A stretch of 35,853 bases of DNA from Mesorhizobium sp. M7A.T.Ca.US.000.02.2.1 (GCF_003996995.1 NZ_RZTT01000009.1:1-35853), one strand, 5' to 3'; counted from the stretch's first letter, positions 1 to 8,940 are shown. Numbers and translations: made by a program. Notes: a model not told the origin generated them from the letters alone.

Positions 1-979
1 CTCTCAGGATGAAGTCGTGCAGCATCTTGGCGGCCGGCGACAGTGCGCGATTCCTGACCGTGATCAGGCTGTAGGGCCTGACCTCGATGTCGAATTCGGT
101 CTGGACGACGTCGATGGCGCCGGCCAGCCCGTCAGGGCTCTGGATGAATTTCGCCACCTGGACAGAGACCGGTGCGATGGCATCGGATTGCGCGACCATG
201 ACCAGGGTCAGGAGCAGCGAACTGGTGTTCAGGATACGGTCCGGCAAAGCGATGTTGCGATTGAGGAAGTTGCTCTCCATGGCCTGGCGCAAGGGTGAGC
301 CGCCGGACTGGAAGACCCAGTCATAGGCGGCGGTCTCTTCCAGCCGCACCGCCTCGCCCTTGGTGAGCGGATGGCCCCGGCGCACGATCAGGCAGGCCTT
401 CTCGACGCCGATGACGCGCGACTCGAACAGCCGCGGATTGAGATCGTCCGGGATGCGCGCGATGATGAAGTCATGGCGCGTGGCGATCAGCTCGCGTGCC
501 AGCACATTGGAGGTCTCGACCTGCATGGTGATCTCGATGCGCGGATAGATGCGGCGGATTTCACGAATCGCCGGCACCGCCAGCTCGATTGCCGGCGCGG
601 TCACGGCACCCAGGAAAACCGAACCACCCTTGCCCGCCTTGAGTTCGGAAATCTCGCGGTCCACCTCGCGCATCTCCAGCAGGATCGAGCGCGCCCGCCT
701 GGCCAAAGCCTTGCCGTATGGCGTCAAGGTGATACCGCGCGGCAGCCTCTCGCACAGCTTGACCTCCAGCACCGCCTCCATCTCTGCGATCATGCGCGAG
801 GCCGCCGGCTGCGAAATGTTCAGAACCTGGGCTGCCGCGCTGACCCGGCTGTGGTCGTCTAGCGCGACGATCATGCGCATGTGACGCAGACTGAGACCGC
901 TGCGCAGCAGGGTTTCGCCATCGCCCGGTGCTTCTCTGTAACCATTTGAAGCTGTTGTCGGATTCCCGGGCCGCGCCAT
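1..979 (-). CDS. gbpR: LysR-family regulator, GbpR-like (3' end cut by window)
   Basis: Reading leftwards from an ATG at 979 gives an open frame of 326 codons that runs off the left edge, so only a few C-terminal residues should be missing. The N-terminal winged helix-turn-helix is clear (LRHMRMIVALDDHSRVSAAA, then SQPAASRMIAEME, about residues 31-75), followed by the LysR linker and a periplasmic-binding-fold effector domain (from GSVFLGAVTAPAIELAVPAI). It is divergent from a ChvE-type sugar-binding gene followed by gguABC. In Agrobacterium this arrangement carries GbpR, which controls chvE in response to sugars. Family and fold are seen directly; the GbpR identity and sugar response come from synteny. 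A leader of about 30 residues precedes the HTH, so a later start is possible. Confidence 0.85.
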   Translation of the reverse strand, partial: MARPGNPTTASNGYREAPGDGETLLRSGLSLRHMRMIVALDDHSRVSAAAQVLNISQPAASRMIAEMEAVLEVKLCERLPRGITLTPYGKALARRARSILLEMREVDREISELKAGKGGSVFLGAVTAPAIELAVPAIREIRRIYPRIEITMQVETSNVLARELIATRHDFIIARIPDDLNPRLFESRVIGVEKACLIVRRGHPLTKGEAVRLEETAAYDWVFQSGGSPLRQAMESNFLNRNIALPDRILNTSSLLLTLVMVAQSDAIAPVSVQVAKFIQSPDGLAGAIDVVQTEFDIEVRPYSLITVRNRALSPAAKMLHDFILR

Positions 980-1291
980 CGCTTTTCCCTGCCTTCTGCT
1001 CGTGTAAGGCCGACCTTGGAGTCAGCCCGTCACGTCCCAATACATATACCAACCATGATATAGCAACCATCAAAGATCGCATTTGACAGTTATGGCAAAG
1101 ACCCACACCCTCCGCGCGTTCCAAGACGTGACGGTCGCTGACGAGAAAATCGTATCGATTGAATCAGCGTCTCGGGGCCATGGGAGGATACCGGAGATCG
1201 ATATGACGGCAGCAGTGCCCTTGGCGCTTCTGCACGATTGCGCGGCCCGCGACCCCCGGGGTGCCGCGTCCATCAAACAGGGAGAGTTAAA
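980..1291. promoter_or_regulatory. gbpR/chvE divergent control region
   Basis: This 312-base gap separates two divergent genes and should hold both promoters and the LysR operator. An AT-rich patch at 1041-1070 contains two direct copies of CAACCAT (1050-1056 and 1064-1070) and ATAT ends in inverted orientation, the only local structure that looks like a LysR site. A TTGACA hexamer lies at 1083-1088, but no good -10 follows at 17 bases. A short reading frame across 1083-1295 has no ribosome site or recognisable product and is not called. The operator assignment is inference. Confidence 0.45.
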
Positions 1292-2362
1292 GTGAAAATC
1301 ATCAAGACACTGGCCGCCGTCGCGGCCCTTGGCATCGCTGCCATGACCTACTCGGCGCACGCAGCCGACAAGGGTCTTGTCGGCGTGCTGATGCCGACCA
1401 AGACCTCGCAGCGCTGGATCAATGACGGCGACGCCGTCAAGTCCCAGCTCGAGGCTCTCGGCTACACCGTCGACCTGCAATACGCGCAGGACGACATCCC
1501 CAACCAGCTCAGCCAGCTGGAAAACGAAATCACCAAAGGCCCGAAGGCGCTGATCATTGCTTCGATCGACGGCACCACCCTGTCGGATGCTCTGCAGAAG
1601 GCCGCTGACGCGGGCGTCGTCGTCGTCGCCTATGACCGCCTGATCAAGAAGACCGCCAATGTCGACTACTACACCACCTTCGACAATTTCGGCGTCGGCG
1701 TGATCCAGGCGAATTCGCTGGTCAAGGGCCTCAAGGAGCGCTTCCCGAACACCAAGCCGTGGAACGTCGAACTGTTCGGCGGCTCGCCCGACGACAACAA
1801 CGCCTTCTTCTTCTACGACGGTGCGATCTCCGTCCTGCAGCCACTGATCGACGACGGCTCGATCAAGATCAAGTCCGGCCAGACCGGCATGGACAAGGTC
1901 GGCACGCTGCGTTGGCTCGCCGCCACCGCCCAGGCGCGCATGGACAATCTGCTGTCGGCCAACTATTCGGACGGCAGCCGCGTCGATGGCGTTCTGTCGC
2001 CCTATGACGGCCTGTCGCGCGGCATCACCGCCTCGCTGCGCGCCGTCGGCTACGGCACCGAGGCTCAGCCGTGGCCTGTTGTGACCGGCCAGGACGCCGA
2101 AACCGCTTCGGTCAAGCTGATCATCTCGGGCGAGCAGTACTCGACCGTGTTCAAGGACACCCGCGAACTGGCCAAGGCCACCGTCGAACTCGTCGACAAG
2201 GTGCTCTCGGGCGGCAAGCCGGACGGCCTCGATGAAAAGACCTACAACAACGATGTCAAGGTCGTCCCCTCGATCCTGTTGACGCCGCATGAGGTCGACA
2301 AGTCGAACTACCAGGCACTGGTCGTCGACTCCGGCTACATCAAGGCCGACGAACTGAAGTAA
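1292..2362 (+). CDS. chvE: ChvE-like periplasmic sugar-binding protein
   Basis: This is the 356-residue substrate-binding subunit of a sugar ABC importer, expected to bind aldoses such as arabinose, galactose or glucose in the periplasm. The GTG at 1292 was chosen because GGAGAG sits 5-10 bases upstream and the next residues form a signal peptide ([20 protein letters not shown], then SAHA, cleavage about 24/25). The mature part is a type I periplasmic-binding fold of the multiple-monosaccharide family, with motifs such as [15 protein letters not shown] and [11 protein letters not shown]. In Agrobacterium ChvE also presents sugars to the VirA kinase; nothing in this window shows that role here. 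It is the first gene of chvE-gguA-gguB-gguC, followed by a hairpin that may keep binding-protein mRNA in excess over the transporter genes. Confidence 0.93.
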   Translation: MKIIKTLAAVAALGIAAMTYSAHAADKGLVGVLMPTKTSQRWINDGDAVKSQLEALGYTVDLQYAQDDIPNQLSQLENEITKGPKALIIASIDGTTLSDALQKAADAGVVVVAYDRLIKKTANVDYYTTFDNFGVGVIQANSLVKGLKERFPNTKPWNVELFGGSPDDNNAFFFYDGAISVLQPLIDDGSIKIKSGQTGMDKVGTLRWLAATAQARMDNLLSANYSDGSRVDGVLSPYDGLSRGITASLRAVGYGTEAQPWPVVTGQDAETASVKLIISGEQYSTVFKDTRELAKATVELVDKVLSGGKPDGLDEKTYNNDVKVVPSILLTPHEVDKSNYQALVVDSGYIKADELK

Positions 2363-2379
2363 CCCCGATTACAAAGTCA

Positions 2380-2408
2380 GGGGTCCTGCGCAACGCAGGG
2401 CCCCTTTT
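2380..2408 (+). terminator. Hairpin with T-run between chvE and gguA
   Basis: An 11-pair stem (2380-2390 with 2394-2404, one G-T pair) with a 3-base loop is followed by TTTT. Between a binding-protein gene and its ATPase gene it probably works as a partial terminator or 3' stabiliser that sets a high chvE to gguAB ratio. Confidence 0.75.
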
Positions 2409-2483
2409 CGTTCACCAGCGAGCCCGGTATTGTCGCCGACCTCGCCGGCAATGTTTGCCGACCTCTCAAGGAGCGGTTGTCCC

Positions 2484-4016
2484 ATGGCCCCGACGATTTT
2501 GGAGATGCGCGACATCACCAAGACGTTCCCAGGCGTGAAGGCGCTGTCGAACGTCAACCTCAGCGTCGAGGAAGGCGAGATTCATGCCGTGGTCGGCGAG
2601 AACGGCGCCGGCAAGTCGACGCTGATGAAGGTGCTGTCGGGCGTCTATCCCTCAGGAACCTATGACGGCCAGATCATCTTTAACGGCGGGGAATGCCAGT
2701 TCAAAGGCATCCATGACAGCGAGCGCAAGGGCATCGTCATCATCCACCAGGAACTTGCGCTGGTGCCGATGCTGTCGATCGCCGAAAACATCTTCCTCGG
2801 CAACGAGCACGCCAGATACGGCATCATCGACTGGAATTCCAACGAGGCGCGCACCAGCGCCCTGTTGAAGAAGGTGGGCCTCAAGGAGGACCCCAAGACG
2901 CTGATCACCAATATCGGCGTCGGCAAGCAGCAGCTGGTCGAGATCGCCAAGGCGTTGAGCAAGGAAGTCAAGCTCCTGATCCTGGACGAGCCGACGGCGT
3001 CGCTCAGCGAAAAGGACAGCCAGGCGCTGCTCGACCTTCTGCTCGAATTCAAGCGGCAGGGCATGACCTCGATCCTGATCTCGCACAAGCTCAACGAGGT
3101 GAACCGGGTCGCAGACAAGGTGACGGTGATCCGTGACGGGCGCACCATCGAGACGCTGGCCAAGAAGGACATCTCTGAAGACCGCATCATCACTTCGATG
3201 GTCGGCCGCTCACTCGACGACCGCTATCCGCCGCGCGAGCCTGACATCGGCGAGGTCGTGTTCGAAGTGAAGAACTGGTCGGTCTATCACCCGATCCATG
3301 CCGAGCGGCAGGTGATCAAGGGCATCGACATCAACGTGCGCAAGGGCGAAGTCGTGGGCATTGCCGGGCTGATGGGCGCTGGCCGCACCGAATTCGCCAT
3401 GAGCCTGTTCGGCCGCTCCTACGGCCGCCGCATCTCCGGCGAGGTGCTGCTCAAGGGCAAACCGGTCGACGTATCCTCGGTGAGCAAGGCGGTCCAACAC
3501 GGCATCGCCTACGTCACAGAGGACCGCAAGACCTACGGTCTCAACCTCATCGACCATATCAAGCACAACATCACGCTGGCCAATCTTGGCGGCGTCTCGC
3601 GCCACAGCGTGATCGACGACATGCGCGAGCTCGCCGTTGCCAACGACTATCGCAAGAAGACCAATATCCGCGCTTCCAGCGTCTATCAGATGACCGGCAA
3701 TCTCTCCGGCGGCAACCAGCAGAAAGTGGTGTTGTCGAAATGGCTGTTCGCCGACCCGGACGTGCTGATCCTCGACGAGCCGACGCGCGGCATCGATGTC
3801 GGCGCCAAGTACGAAATCTATACGATCATCGCCCGTCTCGCGGCTGAGGGTAAGGCGATCGTCGTCATCTCGTCGGAAATGCCGGAATTGCTCGGCATCA
3901 CCGACCGCATCTACGTCATGAACGAAGGGCGCATCGTGGGCGAAATGCCCGCCGCGGAAGCAAGCCAGGAAAAAATAATGCGCGCCATCGTTCGTGGAGA
4001 AGGAAAAGCAGCATGA
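2484..4016 (+). CDS. gguA: GguA sugar ABC transporter ATPase (two ATPase domains)
   Basis: This 510-residue protein has two fused ABC ATPase domains, as is usual for carbohydrate importers of the MglA/XylG/GguA class. Domain 1 has Walker [10 protein letters not shown] (about 38-46), a degenerate signature region ([15 protein letters not shown]) and Walker [12 protein letters not shown]. Domain 2 has a degenerate P-loop (GLMGAGRTE), an intact signature [15 protein letters not shown] and Walker [15 protein letters not shown]. This asymmetry is normal for the family. The ATG at 2484 follows AAGGAGCGG; an upstream in-frame start at 2430 adds 18 unconserved-looking residues. The stop overlaps the gguB start by 4 bases (ATGA), so the two are probably translationally coupled. 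It works on the inner face of the cytoplasmic membrane with GguB. Confidence 0.94.
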   Translation: MAPTILEMRDITKTFPGVKALSNVNLSVEEGEIHAVVGENGAGKSTLMKVLSGVYPSGTYDGQIIFNGGECQFKGIHDSERKGIVIIHQELALVPMLSIAENIFLGNEHARYGIIDWNSNEARTSALLKKVGLKEDPKTLITNIGVGKQQLVEIAKALSKEVKLLILDEPTASLSEKDSQALLDLLLEFKRQGMTSILISHKLNEVNRVADKVTVIRDGRTIETLAKKDISEDRIITSMVGRSLDDRYPPREPDIGEVVFEVKNWSVYHPIHAERQVIKGIDINVRKGEVVGIAGLMGAGRTEFAMSLFGRSYGRRISGEVLLKGKPVDVSSVSKAVQHGIAYVTEDRKTYGLNLIDHIKHNITLANLGGVSRHSVIDDMRELAVANDYRKKTNIRASSVYQMTGNLSGGNQQKVVLSKWLFADPDVLILDEPTRGIDVGAKYEIYTIIARLAAEGKAIVVISSEMPELLGITDRIYVMNEGRIVGEMPAAEASQEKIMRAIVRGEGKAA

Positions 4017-5299
4017 GCACCGAAAGCGCCCCCGCCCCGCAGGGCAACGTCGCCGAAGAGCAGCGCCCACGCATCGCCGTCTCGGCGCTGACGACGAACC
4101 TGCGCGAATACGGCCTGATCCTGGCGCTGATCGCCATCATGGTGTTCTTCCAGTTCACCACGAACGGAACGCTGTTCAAGCCGGTGAACCTGAGCAACCT
4201 GGTACAGCAGAACTCGTTCATCATCGTGATGGCGCTGGGCATGCTGCTGGTGATCGTCTCCGGCCATATCGACCTGAGTGTCGGATCGGTGGCGGGCTTC
4301 ATCGGCGCGCTGGCGGCGATGATGATGGTCATCTGGCCGCTCGGTCCGTTCAGCAACCCGCTGGTGGTCTCGATCATCTGCCTGATCGTGGGCGGCGCGA
4401 TCGGCGCCGCGCAAGGCTATTGGATCGCCTATCACCGAATACCGAGCTTCATCGTCACGCTGGCCGGCATGCTGATCTTCCGCGGCATCTGCCAGGCCCT
4501 GCTGGGCGGCGGATCCTCGGTGGGGCCGCTACCCGATGGCTTCAAGGCGCTCAGCTCCGGCTTCATCCCGGATGTCATCGGCCCGCTGACGCTGATCCCG
4601 CCGACAGTGAACGCGGCCGGCAAGACCATCATGGGCAGCGGCCTGACTCTGCACATGACGACGATCGTGCTGGGCCTGATCGCTGTGCTGGCCTACGCCT
4701 ATTTCGGGGTGAGGACGCGCCGCAAGCGCGAACGCCATGGCTATGAGGCCGAGCCCTTTGCCCTGTTCGTCGTCAAGACGCTGGTCGGCAGCGCGCTGGC
4801 GCTGTTCCTGGTCTACCAGTTCGCCAGCTACAGGGGCCTGCCGGTGGTGCTGCTCGTCATGGGCGTGCTGATCTCGCTGTTCGTCTTCGTCACCAAGCGC
4901 ATGACCATCGGCCGCCGTATCTATGCCATGGGCGGCAATTCCAAGGCCGCGCAGCTGTCAGGCATCAACACCGAGCGGCTGACGCTGATGGTGTTCATCA
5001 ATATGGGCGTGCTGTCGGCGCTCGGCGGCCTGATCATCGCGGCGCGACTGGGACAGGCGGTGCCGGCCGCGGGCCTCGGCAGCGAACTCGACGTCATCGC
5101 CGCCGTCTTCATCGGCGGCGCCTCGGCGATGGGCGGCGTCGGTCAGGTCATCGGCGCGGTGGTCGGCGGCTTCATCATGGGCGTGATGAACAACGGCATG
5201 TCGATCATGGGCGTCAATGTCGACTGGCAGCAGGTGGTCAAAGGCCTGGTGCTGCTCGGCGCCGTGATCTTCGACGTCTACAACAAGAACAAGGCTTGA
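4013..5299 (+). CDS. gguB: GguB sugar ABC transporter permease
   Basis: This 428-residue integral membrane permease belongs to the branched-chain amino acid/ribose-type permease family. About ten or eleven hydrophobic stretches are visible, for example [48 protein letters not shown] and the glycine-rich [18 protein letters not shown] near the C-terminus. The motif [13 protein letters not shown] after the second hydrophobic segment is typical of the XylH/MglC/GguB group. A basic loop ([17 protein letters not shown]) near residues 230-250 enlarges it relative to RbsC-type permeases, as is usual for XylH/GguB. The start overlaps the gguA stop by 4 bases. It pairs with GguA and receives sugar from ChvE. 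Confidence 0.93.
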   Translation: MSTESAPAPQGNVAEEQRPRIAVSALTTNLREYGLILALIAIMVFFQFTTNGTLFKPVNLSNLVQQNSFIIVMALGMLLVIVSGHIDLSVGSVAGFIGALAAMMMVIWPLGPFSNPLVVSIICLIVGGAIGAAQGYWIAYHRIPSFIVTLAGMLIFRGICQALLGGGSSVGPLPDGFKALSSGFIPDVIGPLTLIPPTVNAAGKTIMGSGLTLHMTTIVLGLIAVLAYAYFGVRTRRKRERHGYEAEPFALFVVKTLVGSALALFLVYQFASYRGLPVVLLVMGVLISLFVFVTKRMTIGRRIYAMGGNSKAAQLSGINTERLTLMVFINMGVLSALGGLIIAARLGQAVPAAGLGSELDVIAAVFIGGASAMGGVGQVIGAVVGGFIMGVMNNGMSIMGVNVDWQQVVKGLVLLGAVIFDVYNKNKA

Positions 5300-5310
5300 A
5301 CGGGCTTAAG

Positions 5311-5412
5311 AGCAATTCCAAGGAAAAGTGTGAAACGGTTTTCCGCCTGGAATTGCGCCAAGACAATGAGTTAGAGCGGTTCGCCGTTTCCGTGAAACGG
5401 TGAACTGCTCTA
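5311..5412. repeat. RIME-like intergenic mosaic repeat between gguB and gguC
   Basis: Two adjacent imperfect palindromes fill much of the 306-base gguB-gguC gap. The first pairs GCAATTCCA (5312-5320) with TGGAATTGC (5348-5356), with an inner AGGAAAA/TTTTCC arm. The second pairs TAGAGC (5372-5377) with GCTCTA (5407-5412), with an inner GCCGTTTC/GAAACGG arm. This layout matches the Rhizobium-type intergenic mosaic elements I know from rhizobial genomes; the family name is from memory. The rest of the gap (5413-5605) shows no gene and no clear terminator. Confidence 0.75.
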
Positions 5413-5605
5413 GGCGAGGCAAGCAGGAGGCATACGATCGCGGCGCTGCCGGCAACCCGCCGGTAACAGAAGTCCCTGAGGGACCAGGCCCGCGAGCGCA
5501 ATCCGAACTGAGAATTTAAACCGTGGCATGGACGAGGTCCCGGCCGCGCTGAGTAAGGTCTGCCGTTTTGGCAGTCCTGCCAAGGCAAATGAGAGAGGAT
5601 TCATC

Positions 5606-6598
5606 ATGCTGATCTCCCAGATCCTCGACGACGCCGAGACCATCCGCGTCGTCGCCCGCAATGGCGGCAAGACCCGGATCATCAATGGCGCCCGCAGCGT
5701 ATATTCGCTGGCGATGGAGGCCGCCCGCACCGGCGTCGGCCTCGTCGCGCTGATCGAACGCAAGGGGCTTGGCGAGACGGTCGATCTCGAGGCCGCTTAC
5801 AAGAAGGGGCGGCTGCTGTCGCCGATCAATCACCCTGATCCGGCGCATCTGCACCTGACCGGCACCGGGCTGACGCATCTCGGCTCCGCCGCGACGCGCG
5901 ATTCCATGCACAAGAAGCTGAGCGCCGACGGCGAGGAGCAGCTCACCGATTCCATGAAGATGTTTCGCATGGGGCTGGAGGGCGGCAAGCCGGCAAATGG
6001 CCAGATCGGCGTGCAGCCGGAATGGTTCTACAAGGGCAACGGCACGATGGCGGTGGCGCCAGGCGCCGCACTCCTGTCACCGGCCTTTGCCAAGGACGCC
6101 GGCGAAGAGCCCGAGGTGGCCGGCATCTATGTCATCGGCGACGACGGCGCACCTTTCCGCGTCGGCTTCACGCTGTCGAACGAGTTTTCCGACCACGTGA
6201 CCGAGCGCGTGAACTATCTGTTCCTCGCCCATTCCAAGCTGCGCAACGCCTCGTTCGGTCCGGAAATCCTGATCGGCGACCTGCCGCCCGATATCCGCGG
6301 CACCTCGCGCATCGTGCGTGACAGCGAGGTGCTGTGGGAAAAGCCGTTCCTGTCCGGCGAAGCGAACATGTCGCACACCATTGCCAATCTCGAACATCAC
6401 CATTTCAAATACGCGGCCTTCCGCCAGCCGGGCGACGTGCATGTGCATATGTTCGGCACGGCCACGCTCTCTTTCGCCGACGGCATCAGGACCGAGGCCG
6501 GCGATGTGTTCGAGATCGAGGCCGGGGACTTCGGCCTGCCGCTGCGCAATCCGCTCGAGATCGAACAGCCGGTGAAGGTGGCGGTGAAGGCGCTTTGA
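5606..6598 (+). CDS. gguC: GguC, FAH-superfamily enzyme of the sugar locus
   Basis: This 330-residue protein of the fumarylacetoacetate-hydrolase fold is the GguC/AraD1-like family found after gguB in Agrobacterium and rhizobia. The ATG at 5606 follows GAGAGAGGA; an in-frame upstream start at 5528 lacks a good ribosome site. FAH-type acidic residues are visible around EEPEVAGIYVIGDDG (about 167-181) and GFTLSNEFSDHVTE (about 187-200), followed by a conserved-looking HHHFKYAAFRQPGDVHVHMFG stretch. No signal peptide is present, so it is cytoplasmic. FAH enzymes handle 2-keto acids, and some annotations propose a 2-keto-3-deoxy-sugar-acid dehydratase; the exact reaction of GguC is not known to me. 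The operon implies a step in catabolism of the sugar taken up by ChvE-GguAB. Confidence 0.88.
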   Translation: MLISQILDDAETIRVVARNGGKTRIINGARSVYSLAMEAARTGVGLVALIERKGLGETVDLEAAYKKGRLLSPINHPDPAHLHLTGTGLTHLGSAATRDSMHKKLSADGEEQLTDSMKMFRMGLEGGKPANGQIGVQPEWFYKGNGTMAVAPGAALLSPAFAKDAGEEPEVAGIYVIGDDGAPFRVGFTLSNEFSDHVTERVNYLFLAHSKLRNASFGPEILIGDLPPDIRGTSRIVRDSEVLWEKPFLSGEANMSHTIANLEHHHFKYAAFRQPGDVHVHMFGTATLSFADGIRTEAGDVFEIEAGDFGLPLRNPLEIEQPVKVAVKAL

Positions 6599-6602
6599 GG
6601 TA

Positions 6603-6767
6603 GCGCCTTTTTCCTTCTCCCCTTGTGGGAGAAGGTGGATCGGCGCGTTAGCGCCGAGACGGATGAGGGGTGTTCCAGCGAAGTGAGACGTTAGCGTTCC
6701 CTGGAACACCCCTCATCCGTCGCCTTCGGCGACACCTTCTCCCACAAGGGGAGAAGGAAAAAGGCGC
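6603..6767. repeat. 165-bp nested palindromic repeat between convergent genes
   Basis: The outer arms are perfect over 35 bases (6603-6637 with 6733-6767) and the inner arms over 21 bases (6658-6678 with 6701-6721). Small hairpins lie between them (for example CGCCTTCGGCG near 6721-6731). It sits exactly between gguC (+) and the binding-protein gene (-). An RNA copy of either strand would fold into one long rod, so it can end transcription from both sides. It looks like a rhizobial palindromic repeat with REP-like modules; a related, single-armed version appears near 33930-33997. Confidence 0.85.
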
Positions 6768-6774
6768 CTCAACC

Positions 6775-7545
6775 TCAATAAATATCGAAGTCGAAATACT
6801 TGGCCTGGATCTTCTTGTAGGTGCCGTCGGCGACGATCGCGTCGATGGCCGCGTTGAGCTTGTCGCGAAGTGCTGTGTCTTCCAAGCGAACGGCAATACC
6901 GGCTTGCGTTTCCGTGCCCTTGACGTCGCCAACCAGTTTGCAGCAGCCGTCGCTCGCCTTCTTCAGCCAGTCCATCAGCACGAACTTGTCCGAGATCACA
7001 GCGTCAAGACGACCGTTGGTCAGATCGGTGATCGCCTCTTCCTGGGTCGGATAGAGCTTTGCCTCCGCGCCTGCCTTGCCATACTCATTCTGGGCGTAGT
7101 CGGCCTGCGTGGTCGAGGCCTGGGCGCCGACCGTCTTGCCGGCCAGTGCCGATGGTTCGGTCGAGGTGAGATCGCTGTCCTTCGGCGCCACCAGAGCCAG
7201 CGGTGTCGTATAATATTTGTTGGTGAAGGCGACCTGCTTCTTGCGCTCCTCGGTGATGCTCATCGAGGCGATGATGGCGTCGAATTTCTTCGCCTGCAAA
7301 GCGGGAATGATGCCGTCCCAGTCCTGGGTGACGATCTCGCACTCGACCTTCATCTGCGCGCATAGTGCATTGGCGATGTCGATGTCGAAGCCTTCGACCT
7401 TGCCGTCAGCCGTAATGGTGTTGAACGGCGGATAGGCGCCCTCCGTGCCGATCTTGATTTTCTCCTGCGCCTGCGAAAGCGAGCCGGCCGCCACCACCAG
7501 CATGGCAGCGCCTGCTGCCGATATGATCCATTTCGAAATCTGCAT
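6775..7545 (-). CDS. Amino-acid-type ABC substrate-binding protein (orphan)
   Basis: This 256-residue periplasmic protein belongs to the SBP_bac_3 (HisJ/ArgT/AotJ-like) family. The ATG at 7545 follows AGGGGAACC, and the first 26 residues form a signal peptide (MQISKWIISAAGAAMLVVAA, then GSLSQA). The mature start KIKIGTEGAYPPFNTITADG, together with VEGFDIDIANALC, WDGIIPALQAKKFDAIIASM and DAVISDKFVLMDWL, is diagnostic of polar or cationic amino-acid binding proteins, most like lysine/arginine/ornithine binders. No permease or ATPase gene lies nearby, so its membrane partner must be elsewhere. It reads in the same direction as the dCTP deaminase gene, 97 bases after it. The substrate is inferred from family resemblance only. 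Confidence 0.9.
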   Translation of the reverse strand: MQISKWIISAAGAAMLVVAAGSLSQAQEKIKIGTEGAYPPFNTITADGKVEGFDIDIANALCAQMKVECEIVTQDWDGIIPALQAKKFDAIIASMSITEERKKQVAFTNKYYTTPLALVAPKDSDLTSTEPSALAGKTVGAQASTTQADYAQNEYGKAGAEAKLYPTQEEAITDLTNGRLDAVISDKFVLMDWLKKASDGCCKLVGDVKGTETQAGIAVRLEDTALRDKLNAAIDAIVADGTYKKIQAKYFDFDIY

Positions 7546-7642
7546 TTTCTTGGTTCCCCTTGAACGCCGGCATCTTGACGACCAGCAAGGCAGCCAAGCA
7601 TGGCGAGCCAGCGCAGGCAAGTATTTTGCCTGACGGCGGCGC

Positions 7643-8737
7643 TCAGCGCGCGGCGCGGAAATGCTTGGACAGCTTCAGGCCCTGCGCCTGGTAGTTGGAG
7701 CCGAGATCGGTGCCGTAGAGGGCCTGCGGCCGCTTCAGCATGTGTTCGTAGACCAGCCGGCCGACGATCTGGCCATGGTCGAGAATGAACGGCACTTCAT
7801 GGCTGCGCACTTCCAGCACCGCCCGGCTGCCCGTGCCGCCAGACGCGGAGTGGCCGAAGCCCGGATCGAAGAAGCCGGCATAGTGGACGCGGAATTCGCC
7901 GACCAGCGGATCGAAGGGCGTCATCTCGGCGGCGTAGAGCGGCGGTACGTGCACCGCCTCCTGGCTGACGAGGATGTAGAACTCGTCGGGGTCGAGCACC
8001 AGTTCGCCGGCGCCGCTCTTGTGGATCGGCTCCCAGAAGTCGACGACTTCCTGCGCCGCGCGCTTGTCGACATCGACGAGGCCGGTGTGATGCTTGCCGC
8101 GATAGCCGACCAGCCCGTTCTGATCGCCGTTGAGGTCGATCGACAGCGCGATGCCGCCGCCGGAAATATTCGGCGGCTCGGTGGCGACCAGCGTCTGCGC
8201 GCGATGCAACTCGTGCAGCTCGGCTTCCGAGAGCAGCGCATTGCCGGTGCGGAAGCGGATTTGCGACAGGCGTGAGCCGGTGCGCACGACGATCGGGAAG
8301 GTGCGGGGGCTGACTTCCAGAAACAGCGGGCCGTGATAGCCGGCAGCGATCTTGTCGAACTCGTGGCCGCGATCGGTCATGACCCGGGTGAAGATGTCGA
8401 GCCGCCCGGTCGAGCTCTTCGGATTGGCCGAGGCCGAAATGTCAGCCGGCAATGCCAGGCTTTCGAGCAAGGGCACGATATAGACGCAGCCGGTCTCCAG
8501 CACCGCGCCCTCGGCAAGATTGATCTCGTGCAGCTGCAGCCGGTCGAGCTTTTCCGAGACCTTGTGGTTGGGGCCGGGCAGGAAGGAGGCCCGCACCCGC
8601 CAGGCCTTGTCGCCGAGCCTGAGATCGAGACTGGCCGGCTGGATCTGGTCGGCGTCGAGCGCACGCGCCGACTTCAGCGCGCCGGACTGGAACAGCGCCG
8701 ATATGTCCTGGTCGGGAAGAATGCCTGTCTGCCGCAA
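7643..8737 (-). CDS. dcd: dCTP deaminase, double-domain alphaproteobacterial type
   Basis: This 364-residue protein is the long form of 2'-deoxycytidine 5'-triphosphate deaminase, which converts dCTP to dUTP for thymidylate synthesis in the cytoplasm. It appears to carry two dUTPase-like folds in tandem: the first half has SANPKSSTGRLDIF (about 105-118), and the second half has HYAGFFDPGFG, then a loop and RAVLEVRSHEVPFILDHGQIVGRL (about 280-335). The ordinary Dcd subunit is about 190 residues, so this is roughly a fused pair. The start is a TTG at 8737 preceded by GGAGTGGAGCC; no better ATG is in frame. It is divergent from metZ, with a 273-base shared region. Confidence 0.85.
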   Translation of the reverse strand: MRQTGILPDQDISALFQSGALKSARALDADQIQPASLDLRLGDKAWRVRASFLPGPNHKVSEKLDRLQLHEINLAEGAVLETGCVYIVPLLESLALPADISASANPKSSTGRLDIFTRVMTDRGHEFDKIAAGYHGPLFLEVSPRTFPIVVRTGSRLSQIRFRTGNALLSEAELHELHRAQTLVATEPPNISGGGIALSIDLNGDQNGLVGYRGKHHTGLVDVDKRAAQEVVDFWEPIHKSGAGELVLDPDEFYILVSQEAVHVPPLYAAEMTPFDPLVGEFRVHYAGFFDPGFGHSASGGTGSRAVLEVRSHEVPFILDHGQIVGRLVYEHMLKRPQALYGTDLGSNYQAQGLKLSKHFRAAR

Positions 8738-8770
8738 GGCTCCACTCCTAGGTCAGACGTTTTTCTTGTC

Positions 8771-8815
8771 GCAGGTTCTGGTCGCAAAACCGTGGAACAC
8801 TTTTGCGGAACCTGC
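8771..8815. repeat. Bulged palindrome in dcd/metZ divergent region
   Basis: GCAGGTTC (8771-8778) pairs with GAACCTGC (8808-8815), and CGCAAAA (8783-8789) pairs with TTTTGCG (8801-8807), leaving a 4-base bulge and an 11-base loop. The loop text (CCGTGGAACAC) resembles rhizobial intergenic repeat modules. It could also be an operator for dcd. I see no direct evidence for either. Confidence 0.55.
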
Positions 8816-8845
8816 TTGGTACAAACCTCTTAATGAAGCCGGCAA

Positions 8846-8874
8846 TTGACGCAAGCGTGGCGCGGGTCTAAAGG
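8846..8874 (+). promoter_or_regulatory. Candidate metZ promoter
   Basis: TTGACG (8846-8851) is followed after exactly 17 bases by TAAAGG (8869-8874). The -35 is strong and the -10 weak. Transcription would begin near 8881, immediately before the riboswitch aptamer, which supports the placement. Confidence 0.5.
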
Positions 8875-8883
8875 GTCGTTATC

Positions 8884-8940
8884 CCGTGGTGATTTGGCCG
8901 GTCGGCTTGCAGCCACGTTAAACAAGTCGCTAAAGGACCG
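8884..8940 (+). promoter_or_regulatory. SAM-II riboswitch (metA-type) upstream of metZ
   Basis: The segment holds the hallmarks of the SAM-II aptamer in order: P1 CGTGG (8885-8889) closing on CCACG (8913-8917), the GATTTGGCCG loop strand (8891-8900), CTTGCAG (8906-8912), and the 3' strand TTAAACAAGTCGCTAAAGGA (8918-8937) with the conserved TAAA and GCTAAA. SAM-II is known from alphaproteobacterial methionine genes, where S-adenosylmethionine binding lowers expression. Its place 70 bases before metZ fits exactly. An intrinsic terminator follows at 8962-8992, so control is probably at transcription. Confidence 0.93.

Noticed and set aside
561-1124. 187-codon minus-strand frame overlapping the LysR gene
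   Set aside because: Same strand but a different frame from the LysR gene; the LysR frame carries a clear HTH and this one carries none.
1083-1295. 70-codon plus-strand frame before chvE
   Set aside because: No ribosome site and no recognisable product; it overlaps the chvE start and the control region.
1070-2290. 406-codon minus-strand frame opposite chvE
   Set aside because: Antisense shadow of a well-recognised gene; the composition is D/V/G/R-rich without motifs.
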